Made by a program: the position numbers and the translations under genes
Origin: an uncultured Pelagibacteraceae bacterium
GTDB lineage: Bacteria > Pseudomonadota > Alphaproteobacteria > Pelagibacterales > Pelagibacteraceae
Direction of reading: 5' to 3'
DNA: 64,000 nucleotides
Assembly: GCA_902585265.1 (NCBI GenBank)
Contig: CACICY010000002.1
Coordinates: forward strand, 41,326 to 105,325
Notes under the pieces: generated by a model
What the model saw: the letters and a program-made list of their open reading frames with translations, nothing else
Databases searched by the model: none
Told to the model about the DNA's origin: nothing
In this document: positions 29,945 to 41,731 of the stretch, in pieces
Position numbering within the stretch: the first letter of the stretch is position 1
How the letters are laid out: each line of letters opens with the position of its first letter

Positions 29945-31968
29945 TTTAATTTCTTCTGATAACGTATCCAACCTGGACTTCTTATTTCACTATCACTATC
30001 AAAATCTATATCTTGGTTAAATTCAAAATCTTCCTCTTTTTCATCAATAAAATTATTATTTTTTTTAATATATTCATCTGGAAGCTCATCCACAAACCTT
30101 GAAGCCATACTGTCAATCCAATCCCCTTGATAAAACCTGTTCATAGAAAATGATATTTTTGCTAGTTTTTTTGCTCTAGTGATTGCAACATATGCTAATC
30201 TTCTTTCTTCCTCTAATCCACTTTCCCCTTTTTCCTCTATGCTTTTCTGATGAGGAAATAAACCTTCCTCCCAACCAGGCAAGAATACAACATCAAATTC
30301 CAGTCCCTTAGATGCGTGTATCGTCATTAAATTTACTTTTTCACTTTGCCAATCCTGATCTAGTGATGTTGCAAGGGCAACATGTTCTAAAAAACTTTCC
30401 AAATTATCAAATTCTTTCATCGCATTTAATAATTCTTTTATATTTTCTAACCTATTTTCATTTTCTAAGTCTTTCTTATTTTTTAACATTTCACTATATC
30501 CAGATTCATCAAGAATAGTTTGTAATAACTTATTATGATTCATTTTTCCGTTTAAATCATTTCTCCATTTAGCTAAAAGATTTAAAAGAGAATTTAAACC
30601 TAATTTTGTTTTAGGCTTAATTTTGTTTTGTTCAATTAAATGTTTTGAGGCTACTTCTAATGAGCATTTATTTAATTTTGCAAAATTATTAATAGCTTTT
30701 ACAGTAGTATCCCCAATAGATCTTTTTGGGACATTTAAAATCCTCTCAAAGGCTAAGTCATCCTGAGGTTGAAAAACTGTTTTTAAGTATGCAACACAAT
30801 CTTTTACTTCGGCTCTTTCATAAAATTTAATACCGCCAATAATTCTGTATGGAACACCAATTTTTAAAAATCTTTCTTCAAATTCTCTGGTTTGAAAAAT
30901 AGCTCTTACAAGAATTGCGATTTCATTGAATGAAAATTTATTTTTAAAATCTTCAATATTAGAACCAATTTCAGTTGCTTCATCTTTTACATTTCTAAAA
31001 CAGTTTAAAGTCACAAGTTCACCATCTTCTTGGTCTGTAAAAAGTTTTTTTCCAACTCTATTTTGATTATTTTCAATAATATTTGATGCTACATTTAAAA
31101 TATTTTGAGTGGATCTATAATTTTTTTCTAATCTTATTATTTTTGTATTTTCGTAAACACTTTCAAATTGAAGAAAATTTTTAATTTCTGCTCCCCTCCA
31201 ACTATATATTGACTGATCGTCATCTCCCACACAGCAAATATTTTGATTATGTTCTGCTAAATATTTTAACCATTCACTTTGAATAAAGTTTGTATCTTGA
31301 TATTCATCAACTAAAATATATTTAAACTTTTTAGAATACATTTTTGATATATCTCTATGTGTTTCAAAAATTTTAACAGTGTGAAGTATTAGGTCACTGA
31401 AATCAGCAGCATTTAAATCTATTAGTTTTTGTTGATATATTTTATATATCTCAAGAAAGCTTTTTTCTAATATGTCTTTACGTTTTAGTACAACTTCGTC
31501 AGGATAAAAGCCTTTATTCTTCCATTTATCAATTATTGCTAAGATATATCTCGGGGATATTTTTTTTGTATCTATGTTCTCAGATTTGCAGATATTTTTT
31601 ATTAATCTTACTTGATCATCCTGATCAATAATTGAAAAGTTTGATTTTAACCCAGCCGCTTCCGCATGTTTTCTCAATATTTTTGCGCTAATTGAGTGAA
31701 AGGTGCCTAACCAAGGAAGCCCAGTTGCTTCTTTTCTTAAGAATTTAGAAACCCTTAATTGCATTTCTTTTGCAGCTTTATTTGTAAATGTTACTGCCAA
31801 GATTTGATTGGAAAATGCCTTATGTTGCTTAACAATATGTGCAATTCTAGCTGTAAGAACCCTTGTTTTTCCAGACCCAGCTCCTGCAACAATCAAAAGG
31901 GGTCCGTCTAAATGTAGAACTGCCTCTTCCTGACTTTCATTAAGATTTGTTAAATAATCTAAATTCAT
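29941..31968 (-). CDS. uvrD: UvrD/PcrA/Rep-family ATP-dependent DNA helicase
   Basis: LNESQEEAVLHLDGPLLIVAGAGSGKTRVL, LAVTFTNKAAKEM, GDDDQSIYSWRGAEI, LMTIHASKGLEFDVVFLPG, RRLAYVAITRA. Confidence 0.96.
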   Translation of the reverse strand: MNLDYLTNLNESQEEAVLHLDGPLLIVAGAGSGKTRVLTARIAHIVKQHKAFSNQILAVTFTNKAAKEMQLRVSKFLRKEATGLPWLGTFHSISAKILRKHAEAAGLKSNFSIIDQDDQVRLIKNICKSENIDTKKISPRYILAIIDKWKNKGFYPDEVVLKRKDILEKSFLEIYKIYQQKLIDLNAADFSDLILHTVKIFETHRDISKMYSKKFKYILVDEYQDTNFIQSEWLKYLAEHNQNICCVGDDDQSIYSWRGAEIKNFLQFESVYENTKIIRLEKNYRSTQNILNVASNIIENNQNRVGKKLFTDQEDGELVTLNCFRNVKDEATEIGSNIEDFKNKFSFNEIAILVRAIFQTREFEERFLKIGVPYRIIGGIKFYERAEVKDCVAYLKTVFQPQDDLAFERILNVPKRSIGDTTVKAINNFAKLNKCSLEVASKHLIEQNKIKPKTKLGLNSLLNLLAKWRNDLNGKMNHNKLLQTILDESGYSEMLKNKKDLENENRLENIKELLNAMKEFDNLESFLEHVALATSLDQDWQSEKVNLMTIHASKGLEFDVVFLPGWEEGLFPHQKSIEEKGESGLEEERRLAYVAITRAKKLAKISFSMNRFYQGDWIDSMASRFVDELPDEYIKKNNNFIDEKEEDFEFNQDIDFDSDSEIRSPGWIRYQKKLK

Positions 31969-32004
31969 CGTTTATTTTTTCTTAATTTAAGCGATATTGG
32001 ATTA

Positions 32005-33378
32005 ATGATTAAAAAATTGAAAGTAACAATATTTTCTAAGTTAATTTTTATATTAATTGTATTGTGTTTTTTATTTGGCATTTATTTATCAATACCAGTT
32101 TTATTTAATTATAAAAGCATAGAAAACATCATTGAAAGTAAATTTTATTCTGATTTTGATATTAAGCTAAATATAAATGGTGACATAAAGTATCAATTAC
32201 TCCCAAAGCCTCATTTATTAATCAGCGATACATCATTATCTATAGGTGAAAACAATAACAAGAATATTTCATTCGATATTAAGAATCTAAAAGCATTTAT
32301 GAATACTAATAATTTATATCCAAAATCTAAAATTAATTTCGAAAAATTTGAAATACAAAATACAAATTTTTTAATAAAAAATAAAGAATATAACACTTTA
32401 AGAAATTATTTTCATAACAGTGAAAGTAAACCAATTTATATTAAAAAAAGTAAAGTATTTTTAATTGATGATAATGATGATACTTTAATTATATCCCCAA
32501 TAGAAAAAATTAATTTTACCACCTCTCAACAAGACAATTTCAAAAAATTAAATATCAAAGGTAATTTGTTTGATTTGAATTTTAAATCATTATGGAAAAA
32601 AAAATATAATTCTAAAATGAATTCACAAATAGAAATAGATTTTAAAGAACCGAATATTTCCATTAAAAATGAATTAAATTATGAGAATAATTCTAGTTTT
32701 GAAGGTACAACCACACTTATCTTTTTAAATCAGAATATTGAAATAGAATACAAGTTAAAAAATAATATCATTTCTTTAAAATCTCCAGAAAATAATAATG
32801 ATATAAAAATTGATACAACAATTGAGTTATCACCTTTTTATCTTAATTCAAATGTTACTTTAAATAGGCAAAATATTAATTTTTTGGTAGATGATTTATT
32901 GTTTTCTATATTATACTTGCAACCTGATTTATTGGGTAATGTAAATGGAGATATTACATTCCTTTTAAATGATATTGAGCACGAACTGGTAAGAAATGGT
33001 ATTGTAAGTTTAAATATAAGCCAAAAAACTGTTAATTTAAGTGAAGTTTTATTCAATATCGATGAAATTGGCCAAATTAAAACTGAAATGAAATATAAAG
33101 AGGAAAATGGTGATATAATATTTTACACATCAAATTCTTTAATAATAAAAAACCAAAAAAAATTTGCTAAAAAATTTCAAGTAAAACCAGATAAAGTTAA
33201 AGATATAAATGTGATCAATTTTAAAGTTGAGAAAAATATTACTACCGGATTAATATCAATATTTGATATAAAAGTTAATCAATCAATGTATAAGGGCAAA
33301 ATTGATGGTGACTCTAGATATAATATTAGAAACTCTCAAGAGCTAAAATCATTAGTTAAAAAAATTATTAATAATTAG
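32005..33378 (+). CDS. AsmA-like inner-membrane protein
   Basis: N-terminal TM then [39 protein letters not shown], the AsmA N-terminal pattern. Confidence 0.65.
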   Translation: MIKKLKVTIFSKLIFILIVLCFLFGIYLSIPVLFNYKSIENIIESKFYSDFDIKLNINGDIKYQLLPKPHLLISDTSLSIGENNNKNISFDIKNLKAFMNTNNLYPKSKINFEKFEIQNTNFLIKNKEYNTLRNYFHNSESKPIYIKKSKVFLIDDNDDTLIISPIEKINFTTSQQDNFKKLNIKGNLFDLNFKSLWKKKYNSKMNSQIEIDFKEPNISIKNELNYENNSSFEGTTTLIFLNQNIEIEYKLKNNIISLKSPENNNDIKIDTTIELSPFYLNSNVTLNRQNINFLVDDLLFSILYLQPDLLGNVNGDITFLLNDIEHELVRNGIVSLNISQKTVNLSEVLFNIDEIGQIKTEMKYKEENGDIIFYTSNSLIIKNQKKFAKKFQVKPDKVKDINVINFKVEKNITTGLISIFDIKVNQSMYKGKIDGDSRYNIRNSQELKSLVKKIINN

Positions 33379-34763
33379 TCTGGTTTAATCATTTTATTGG
33401 GATCAACAATTTTATTATATTCCTTCTCATTAATAAGACCAGATCTCATTGCTTCAATTTTAAGAGTAGTTTTATTTTTCAATGCATTCTTTGCAATTTT
33501 TGCAGCATTATCATAACCAATCTTTGGAGATAAGGCTGTCACTAACATTAAAGAGTTATCTACTAAATATTTAATTCTAATTTTGTCAGCTTTTAGTCCA
33601 GATATACAATATTTTGCAAAACTTTTTGTACTATCTGAGAGAATTTGAATTGATTGAAGTACATTATGAATTATTAAAGGTTTAAAAACATTAAGCTCGA
33701 AATGACCATGTGAACCAGCCATTGTAATTCCGTTGTGGTTACCAATTACTTTCACACATACCATTGTTACAGCCTCACATTGAGTCGGATTTACTTTACC
33801 AGGCATAATTGATGATCCAGGTTCATTCTCTGGCAATATCAACTCTCCATATCCAGCTCTTGGTCCTGAACCTAAAAACCTAATATCATTTGCTATTTTC
33901 ATTAAACATACCGCAGTTGTATTTAATGTACCTGAATAATTCACTATTGCATCATGAGCAGCAAGTGCAGCAAACTTATTTTTAGCTGGCTTAAAAGGCA
34001 ACTTTGTGATTTTTTTAATTTCATTTACTATTTTCTTATCAAAATTTTTTTTAGTATTTATGCCAGTTCCAACAGCGGTCCCACCTTGTGCTAAATAATA
34101 AATTTCATTCAGTGAAACTTTTATTCTTTTAATGCATTCTTCTAGTTGAGATTGGTAGCCAGAAAATTCTTGACCCAATGATAAAGGGGTAGCATCTTGA
34201 AGGTGTGTTCTACCTATTTTGACTATTTTGTTAAATTCACTTACCTTTTTTTTTAATTCTTTATTTAATAATACTAAGCTGGGTAATAGTTTTTCTCTAG
34301 TTTCCATTGCTATTGCAATATGCATTGCTGTGGGAAATACATCATTCGTTGACTGTGATTTATTAACGTGATCATTTGGATGAACGGGTTTTTTTGTACC
34401 CTTTTTTCCATTAAGTATTTCAATTGCTCTATTTGATATTACCTCATTCACATTCATATTTGTTTGTGTGCCAGAACCAGTTTGCCAAACTTTAAGAGGG
34501 AAATGATTATCTAATTTTCCTGCAATAACTTCATTAGAAGCTCGTACAATTGATTTATAAATTTTTGAATTAATATCTTTGCTTTTATAATTTGTAATAG
34601 CAGCTGCTTTTTTTATAATAGCTATGGATTTTATTAACTTTGGTCTGACTAATACATCTCCAATATCAAAGTATTTTTTTGATCTTTGTGTGGATGCTCC
34701 CCAATACTTATCCACAGGTACATTTATAGAACCAATGCTATCATATTCTTTTCTGAATTTCAT
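33375..34763 (-). CDS. fumC: Fumarate hydratase class II
   Basis: [52 protein letters not shown]. Confidence 0.97.
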   Translation of the reverse strand: MKFRKEYDSIGSINVPVDKYWGASTQRSKKYFDIGDVLVRPKLIKSIAIIKKAAAITNYKSKDINSKIYKSIVRASNEVIAGKLDNHFPLKVWQTGSGTQTNMNVNEVISNRAIEILNGKKGTKKPVHPNDHVNKSQSTNDVFPTAMHIAIAMETREKLLPSLVLLNKELKKKVSEFNKIVKIGRTHLQDATPLSLGQEFSGYQSQLEECIKRIKVSLNEIYYLAQGGTAVGTGINTKKNFDKKIVNEIKKITKLPFKPAKNKFAALAAHDAIVNYSGTLNTTAVCLMKIANDIRFLGSGPRAGYGELILPENEPGSSIMPGKVNPTQCEAVTMVCVKVIGNHNGITMAGSHGHFELNVFKPLIIHNVLQSIQILSDSTKSFAKYCISGLKADKIRIKYLVDNSLMLVTALSPKIGYDNAAKIAKNALKNKTTLKIEAMRSGLINEKEYNKIVDPNKMIKPD

Positions 34764-34830
34764 ATTTTAGTTTTGAGAGTATATTTATACACTTATACAT
34801 TAAATAATAATAAAATCATATAGGAGTAAA

Positions 34831-35202
34831 ATGACAAATTTTGAAAAAGTTGGCGTGTTTATGAAAACTTTTAATCAAGACGTAAAAGATTCATCAAGTT
34901 TAAGCACGGATAAAATTAATTCGTTAAGAATTTCATTGATTAATGAAGAGTTAGAGGAACTTAAACAGGCAATATCAGAAAAAAATTTGACTGAAGTTGC
35001 AGATGCATTAACAGATATTTTGTATGTTACTTATGGCGCAGGTCATGCTTTTGGTATTAATTTGGATAATTGTTTTGAAGAAGTTCAAAAATCTAATATG
35101 AGTAAATTGGGAAAAGATGGAAAACCAATATATAATGAATTTGGAAAAGTTATGAAAGGACCAGACTATTTCAAACCAGATTTATCAAAATTTATTAAAT
35201 AA
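34831..35202 (+). CDS. MazG/HisE-like all-alpha NTP pyrophosphohydrolase
   Basis: LINEELEELKQAISEKNLTEVADALTDILYVTYGAGHAFGI: EExxE...D metal-binding pattern. Confidence 0.8.
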   Translation: MTNFEKVGVFMKTFNQDVKDSSSLSTDKINSLRISLINEELEELKQAISEKNLTEVADALTDILYVTYGAGHAFGINLDNCFEEVQKSNMSKLGKDGKPIYNEFGKVMKGPDYFKPDLSKFIK

Positions 35203-35203
35203 T

Positions 35204-36085
35204 TTATATCCAATTTGGTCTTAAGACTTTTATTTTTGCATCACCACACTTTAGATCTTTATCAAAATTAAAGCTTTTATCTTCTAGTTTCAGTAAAGCA
35301 AATGGATTTTTATTATTGATCAATAACTTTCCTAAGTTTTTATTTTCAGAAGTAATTTCGTCACTATTAATCTCTCCGTCTAAAACTTTAATTGCAAATA
35401 GTCTTTTATTAAGTTTATCTTTAAGTTTTATTCTAGCTGTATTTTCTTGCCCTACATAACATCCTTTTCTAAAGTCAATTCCATTTAGTTCTTCAAAATT
35501 ACATTCAATTCCAAATATCTTATCTTGCAGACTACTTGTATCAATTTGAGCAATTCCCAATTCATGACTGTAATTATAATATTCATTCACATCAGAAACT
35601 TTTAATCCCAATTTTTTTATAGACAGATACAATTTTTCTAAATTTATTACTAATCTGGCTCCTAATTTATCAGACCTTGGATCTAAAAGAATAGGATCTT
35701 CTCTAAATTTTACAGTAAAACCCATCTCATCTTTAGAATTTTCTAATTCTAAAAATTTTTCCTTTGTGAAATTTGCTACAACAAACTCATTACTTAGATT
35801 TAAAATTTCTACTTTAGATCTAAGTTTGTATAAATTTAACTGTTTATATAAATTTTCAATAATTTTCTTTTCACAGTCCAAAAAATAGCCTGATTTATGT
35901 TTTATAATTATAAAATCGTAAAGATATTTTCCTTGTGGGGTTAAGAGAGCTGAGAAACAACTTCTATCATCTGATACATTTTCAATATTATTTGTAATTA
36001 TATTTTGTAAAAATTCTTTAGCATCATCTCCGTTAATATAAAGAAGACCTCTATCCTCAAGGATGTAGATATTATTTCTATTCAT
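35204..36085 (-). CDS. ygfZ: YgfZ/GcvT-like folate-binding Fe-S assembly protein
   Basis: GIDFRKGCYVGQENTARIKLKDKLNKRLF matches the YgfZ K-G-C-Y-x-G-Q-E motif. Confidence 0.9.
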   Translation of the reverse strand: MNRNNIYILEDRGLLYINGDDAKEFLQNIITNNIENVSDDRSCFSALLTPQGKYLYDFIIIKHKSGYFLDCEKKIIENLYKQLNLYKLRSKVEILNLSNEFVVANFTKEKFLELENSKDEMGFTVKFREDPILLDPRSDKLGARLVINLEKLYLSIKKLGLKVSDVNEYYNYSHELGIAQIDTSSLQDKIFGIECNFEELNGIDFRKGCYVGQENTARIKLKDKLNKRLFAIKVLDGEINSDEITSENKNLGKLLINNKNPFALLKLEDKSFNFDKDLKCGDAKIKVLRPNWI

Positions 36086-36125
36086 ATTGTAATATTATAA
36101 CGAATGATATATGTAGTTTTTTTAA

Positions 36126-37436
36126 ATGTTAGACCTAATAATCAAAAATGGAAAGTGTTATATTGATAAAAATCTCAAAGATGTTGATATAGGTATTCAA
36201 AACAGTAAAATTGTAAAAATTGGCAAGTTAAATGAAGATTCAAGTCAATCAATTGATGCGACTGGACTTACTGTTCTTCCTGGTTGCATAGACACTCAAA
36301 CTCATTTTAGAGAACCGGGTTCAACAGACACTGAGGATTTAGCTTCTGGAAGTAGAGCAGCAATTGTTGGAGGTATAACCTCAGTATTTGAAATGCCAAA
36401 TACTAATCCTGCAACTACAAATAAAGCAGAATTTCAAAGAAAAATAGATTTAGCAAAAAATAGAATGTATTGTAATCATGCATTTTATTTTGGAGCAACT
36501 CCAACTAATCAAAGCGAATTAGCTGATCTTAAAGGTTTAGATGGATGTTGTGGAGTAAAATTATTTGCAGGCTCGTCCACGGGAACTTTATTAGTTCACA
36601 AAGAAGAAGATATTGAGAAAGTATTTGAAAGTACATCTAAAATAGTTGCAGTTCATTCAGAAGATGAAGATATTTTAAATTTAAGAAAGAAATTAAGAGA
36701 GAAAGGAAATGTACATTCCCATCCAATATGGAGAGATGAAGAATGTGCAATATCATCTACTAGAAAGATTGTAAAAATTGCAAAAAGATTAGGCAAAAAG
36801 GCTCATATTTTGCATATTACTACTAAACAGGAAATTGATTTTTTATCTCAGAATAAGGGAGATATTACTTTTGAAATTACTCCACAGCATTTAACAATGT
36901 TTGCACCAGATTGTTATGACAAACTAGGTACCTATGCTCAGATGAACCCACCTATTAGAGAAAAAAGTCATTACGACAGGCTGTGGTATGCGGTAAGAAA
37001 TAATTATAATGATACTATCGGCTCGGATCACGCTCCTCATCTAAAAGTAAATAAAGACAAAGAATATCCAGATACCCCTTCAGGAATGCCTGGGGTTCAG
37101 ACCTTATTACCTGTGATGCTGAATCATGTAAATGACGGAAAACTAACTTTAGTTCAGCTTATGAATCTTGTCTGTGAAAATCCAGCAAAAATATTTGGTA
37201 TTATAGGTAAGGGACATATAAAGGAAAACTATGATGCAGACTTTACAATTGTGGATATGAACAAAATTATTGAAATCAAAAATGAAAAAATAGAGAGTAA
37301 ATGTGGATGGTCACCTTTTGATGGACATAAGTTTAAGGGAACCCCAGTTTATACAATCATAAATGGAGAGATTAAAATGAAAGATGGAGAAATACTCGGA
37401 GAAGCATCAGGTAGGCCCATCAAGTTTGATAATTAA
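36126..37436 (+). CDS. pyrC: Dihydroorotase (amidohydrolase family)
   Basis: LPGCIDTQTHFREPGSTDTEDLASGSRAAIVGGITSVFEMPNTNP, GSDHAPH, SGMPGVQTLLPVML. Confidence 0.88.
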   Translation: MLDLIIKNGKCYIDKNLKDVDIGIQNSKIVKIGKLNEDSSQSIDATGLTVLPGCIDTQTHFREPGSTDTEDLASGSRAAIVGGITSVFEMPNTNPATTNKAEFQRKIDLAKNRMYCNHAFYFGATPTNQSELADLKGLDGCCGVKLFAGSSTGTLLVHKEEDIEKVFESTSKIVAVHSEDEDILNLRKKLREKGNVHSHPIWRDEECAISSTRKIVKIAKRLGKKAHILHITTKQEIDFLSQNKGDITFEITPQHLTMFAPDCYDKLGTYAQMNPPIREKSHYDRLWYAVRNNYNDTIGSDHAPHLKVNKDKEYPDTPSGMPGVQTLLPVMLNHVNDGKLTLVQLMNLVCENPAKIFGIIGKGHIKENYDADFTIVDMNKIIEIKNEKIESKCGWSPFDGHKFKGTPVYTIINGEIKMKDGEILGEASGRPIKFDN

Positions 37437-37442
37437 TCTAAT

Positions 37443-39341
37443 TTATTTAATCAGAATTTTATTTTCTATTAAACTTTGAGTAATCTCCTCTAAAATTGAT
37501 GGATCATCGATTGTTGCTGGCATTTTATAATTTTCCTTATCGGCAATTTTACGAATAGTTCCTCTCAATATTTTTCCTGATCTTGTTTTAGGTAATCTTT
37601 TAATAACAATAACAATTTTGAATGCAGCAACAGGTCCAATTTTATCTCTTACCATTTTAATACATTCTTTTGAGACAGTTTCATTGTCTTTTTCAACACC
37701 AGATTTTAAAACAACCAAACCAATAGGCAATTGTCCTTTCAATTTATCTGCAATTCCAAGAACAGCACACTCAGCAACCGATTGATGTTCAGATAGTACC
37801 TCTTCAATGGCACCCGTCGATAATCTATGGCCAGCAACATTTATAATGTCATCGGTTCGTGACATAATCCAAATATATCCATCCTCATCAATGTGTCCTG
37901 CATCATAAGTTTGATAGTAACCCTTATAGTTAGTCATATAATTTTCTTCATATCTTTTGTCTGCATTCCAAAGTGTAGGAAAGGTACCTGGCGGTAAAGG
38001 TAATTTAACAACTATATCACCCATCTCATTTGGTTCTGCGATTGAATGATCTGGTTTAATTATTTTTACATCATAACCTGGAACTGCTTTACAAGCTGAA
38101 CCATACTTAGTTTTTTGCATTTCTATTCCAGTACAATTTGAACTTATTGCCCAACTAGTTTCTGTTTGCCACCAATGATCTATGACGGGAACATTTAAAA
38201 GATTTTCAGCCCATTTTATTGTATCGGGATCAGCTCTTTCTCCAGCTAGAAATAAAGATTCAAAAGAACTTAAATCATATTTTGAAAAAAACTTTCCACC
38301 TGGGTCTTCTTTTTTAATAGCTCTAAATGCTGTTGGAGCTGTAAACAAAGATTTAATTTTATACTCTGAAATTATTTTCCAAAATACTCCTGCATCAGGA
38401 GTTCCAACTGGTTTCCCCTCAAATAAAACTGTTGTACAACCTTTAAACAATGGAGCATAGACAATATATGAATGTCCCACTATCCAGCCAATATCACTAG
38501 CTGACCACCACACATCACTTTCATCTATATTATAAATATTTTTCATCGTCCATTTAAGAGCAACAATGTGACCTCCAACATCTCTAACTATTCCTTTTGG
38601 TATGCCTGTAGTTCCTGAGGTATATAAAATGTAAGCAAACTCATTTGCTCCAATTTCAACACAATCTTTATTTTTGGCATTAACAAGTGCCTCATCCCAA
38701 CTGATTTCAAGTGGAGAGTTTAGTTTTACTTCGTTATCTTTCCTTTGAAAGAAAATTACTCTCTCAACTTTATGTTTTGCAATTTTCAATGCTCCATCAA
38801 CTAAAGGTCTATATTCAACAGTTCGTCCAGGTTCAAATCCACAGGATGCAGTAATTAAAATTTTTGCTTTACTATCATCAATTCTGCTTGCCAATTCATT
38901 TGAAGCAAATCCACCAAAGACAACTGAGTGTATTGCGCCAATTCTTCCACAAGCTAGCATCGCTATAACGGCCTCAGGTATCATTGGCATGTAAATAATA
39001 ACCCTATCACCTTTTTTGACGCCTTGATTATCTAGTGCTCCAGCAAATTTTGAAATTTTTTCTTTTAATTCACTATATGTAAATTTTGCTTTACTATTAG
39101 TTATGGGGCTATCATAGATTAAAGCTGTCTTATCACCGTTACCTTTATCAATATGAACATCAATTGCGTTGTAACAAGTGTTTGTAACTCCATCTTCAAA
39201 CCATTTATAAAATGGCGGTTGAGATTTATTTAGAATCTTTGTAGGTTTTTTAAACCAAAAAATATCATCTGACACATTTTTCCAAAATTCTTCAGGATTT
39301 TGAATAGATTCTTGATAAATTTTGTTAAAACTATTTTTCAT
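37443..39341 (-). CDS. prpE: Propionyl/acetyl-CoA synthetase (AMP-forming)
   Basis: YILYTSGTTGIPKGIVRDVGGH, DIGWIVGHSYIVYAPLFKG, WWQTETSW, TDDIINVAGHRLSTGAIEEVL, LPKTRSGKILRGTIRKIAD; PrpE-like. Confidence 0.88.
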   Translation of the reverse strand: MKNSFNKIYQESIQNPEEFWKNVSDDIFWFKKPTKILNKSQPPFYKWFEDGVTNTCYNAIDVHIDKGNGDKTALIYDSPITNSKAKFTYSELKEKISKFAGALDNQGVKKGDRVIIYMPMIPEAVIAMLACGRIGAIHSVVFGGFASNELASRIDDSKAKILITASCGFEPGRTVEYRPLVDGALKIAKHKVERVIFFQRKDNEVKLNSPLEISWDEALVNAKNKDCVEIGANEFAYILYTSGTTGIPKGIVRDVGGHIVALKWTMKNIYNIDESDVWWSASDIGWIVGHSYIVYAPLFKGCTTVLFEGKPVGTPDAGVFWKIISEYKIKSLFTAPTAFRAIKKEDPGGKFFSKYDLSSFESLFLAGERADPDTIKWAENLLNVPVIDHWWQTETSWAISSNCTGIEMQKTKYGSACKAVPGYDVKIIKPDHSIAEPNEMGDIVVKLPLPPGTFPTLWNADKRYEENYMTNYKGYYQTYDAGHIDEDGYIWIMSRTDDIINVAGHRLSTGAIEEVLSEHQSVAECAVLGIADKLKGQLPIGLVVLKSGVEKDNETVSKECIKMVRDKIGPVAAFKIVIVIKRLPKTRSGKILRGTIRKIADKENYKMPATIDDPSILEEITQSLIENKILIK

Positions 39342-39475
39342 AGTGATTTGTTTTTTGATACACTTTTATAATGATTTTATGCAACAGGTTGTATTTAATT
39401 TTATAAAGTAAGTAAAATCAATACTTTTTAGAGGTCAAAAACTCTTCAATAAACTAAATTTTTTTGCTATCTAAC

Positions 39476-39525
39476 CCTAACTTTAGGCTAATCATTAGAT
39501 TAGTCTGTAGTTTAAATTTAAACTA
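39476..39525. repeat. Three consecutive inverted repeats upstream of proteorhodopsin
   Basis: CCTAA-CT-TTAGG (39476-39487), CTAATC-ATTA-GATTAG (39488-39503), perfect 18-bp palindrome TAGTTTAAATTTAAACTA (39508-39525). Confidence 0.85.
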
Positions 39526-39555
39526 ATAAAAAAACTAACTATGAGGGAGTTTTTT

Positions 39556-40320
39556 ATGAAGACAATGAAAATGTTAGCATTAGCGGCAGTGCTTTTCGGA
39601 GCAACTACAGCAGCTAACGCAGCAACAGCCTTTTTAGCTACAGACGATTTCGTAGGTATTTCGTTTTGGTTAATATCAATGGGTATGTTAGCAGCTACAG
39701 CGTTTTTCTTTATGGAACAGGCTAACGTCAGTTCACAATGGAGAAAATCAGTAAACGTAGCTGGATTAGTAACAGGTATAGCATTTATTCACTATATGTA
39801 TATGAGAGCGGTTTGGATCGAAACAGGTGATACTCCAACTGTTTACAGATACATTGACTGGTTAATTACTGTACCACTACAGCTAGTAGAATTTTACTTA
39901 ATTCTTTCAGCGGTACGAAAAGTTGACACCAACATATTCTGGAGAATCTTAATTGGTTCACTAGTTATGTTAATAGGTGGATATCTTGGAGAAGCTGGAT
40001 TCATCAACGCTACACTAGGTTTCATAATCGGTATGGCTGGATGGATTTACATTCTTTATGAAATCTTTTCAGGAGAAGCAGGAAAAGTTGCTGCTAAATC
40101 TGGAAATAAATCTTTAGTAACTGCATTTGGAGCTTTAAGAATGATTGTTACTGTAGGTTGGGCTATTTACCCATTAGGTTACATTTTTGGTTACCTAACA
40201 GGTGGAATAGATGGTAACGCGTTAAACGTTATCTATAACTTAGCAGACTTTGTTAATAAAATCGCATTTGGTTTAATTATCTGGTCTTGTGCAGTATCTA
40301 ACTCTACAAGAAGAGCGTAG
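39556..40320 (+). CDS. Proteorhodopsin (light-driven proton pump), blue-tuned type
   Basis: Signal peptide then 7 TM; RYIDWLITVPLQLVEFYLIL gives Asp97/Gln105/Glu108 by proteorhodopsin numbering; Schiff-base Lys in ADFVNKIAFG. Start at second ATG with AGGGAG upstream. Confidence 0.96.
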   Translation: MKTMKMLALAAVLFGATTAANAATAFLATDDFVGISFWLISMGMLAATAFFFMEQANVSSQWRKSVNVAGLVTGIAFIHYMYMRAVWIETGDTPTVYRYIDWLITVPLQLVEFYLILSAVRKVDTNIFWRILIGSLVMLIGGYLGEAGFINATLGFIIGMAGWIYILYEIFSGEAGKVAAKSGNKSLVTAFGALRMIVTVGWAIYPLGYIFGYLTGGIDGNALNVIYNLADFVNKIAFGLIIWSCAVSNSTRRA

Positions 40321-40343
40321 TAACAGTTAGTTACGAAATATAA

Positions 40344-40717
<374 letters not shown>

Positions 40718-40718
<1 letters not shown>

Positions 40719-41731
40719 TGATTAAAACTGATGTTGTAATAGTTGGTGCAGGTCCAACAGGTTTATTTTGTGCACACCAACTTGGTATTATTGGACTGAA
40801 GTGTGAAATAGTTGATAATCTGGATAAAATTGGTGGCCAATGTATTGAGCTTTATCCAGATAAACCAATTTATGATATTCCTGCAGTTCCAAAATGTACT
40901 GGTGAGGAACTTACAAAAAATTTAATTGAACAAATTAAACCATTTAACTTTAATTTTCATTTAAATGATAGAGTTCAAGAACTTAGAAATGAAAACCAAA
41001 TCTGGATTGTTAAAACAACTAATGGAAAAGAGTTTCAGACACCAAACATTGTAATTGCTGGAGGTGTTGGTTCGTTTGAACCAAGAAAATTTCCGACTAA
41101 AAGTGCAGAAAAATTTGATGGAACTCAAGTTTTGTATTCAATTAAAGATAAAACTATTTTTAAAGATAAATCTGTAGCTATATTTGGTGGTGGAGATAGT
41201 GCTCTTGATTGGGCAATTGAACTATCGAATACTTCTAAAGTTTCGCTTATCCATAGAAGAGATGAGTTTAGGGGTGCACCTGCAAGTGTTCAAAAAATTA
41301 AAGAATTAAGTCAAAAAAATACGATCAACTTATTTACTAAGTATTCCATAAAAGATATTAAAGGAAATGGATCTTTAGAGGAAGTTGAAATTAAAAGTGA
41401 AGCAGGTGAGAGCAAAACAATTAAAGCCGATTATGTTTTGGGTTTTTTTGGTTTGATAATGCAACTTGGACCAATATCTGAGTGGGGCCTTAATTTAGAT
41501 AAAAAAGTAATACCAGTTAATACAGAAAATTTTGAGACTAATAAAAAAGGTATATTTGCTATTGGAGATATATGTACATACCCCGGCAAACTAAAACTTA
41601 TCCTATCAGGTTTTCATGAAGGTGCTCTTGCTGCAAGAGGTTGTTTTAAATATGCAAGACCAAACGAGAAATATAGATTTGAATTTACAACTGCATCTAA
41701 TACTATTAAAAATAGATTGGGTGTAAAATAG
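40718..41731 (+). CDS. Ferredoxin/flavodoxin-NADP reductase, thioredoxin-reductase-like
   Basis: DVVIVGAGPTGLFCAHQLG, IGGQCIELYPDKPIYDIPA, AIFGGGDSALDWAIEL, GIFAIGDICTYPGKLKLILSGFHEGALAA; lacks the redox CxxC of true TrxB. Confidence 0.9.

Noticed and set aside
39430-39445. AGAG/CTCT hairpin upstream of proteorhodopsin
   Set aside because: Only a 4-bp stem with 8-nt loop; not distinguishable from chance.
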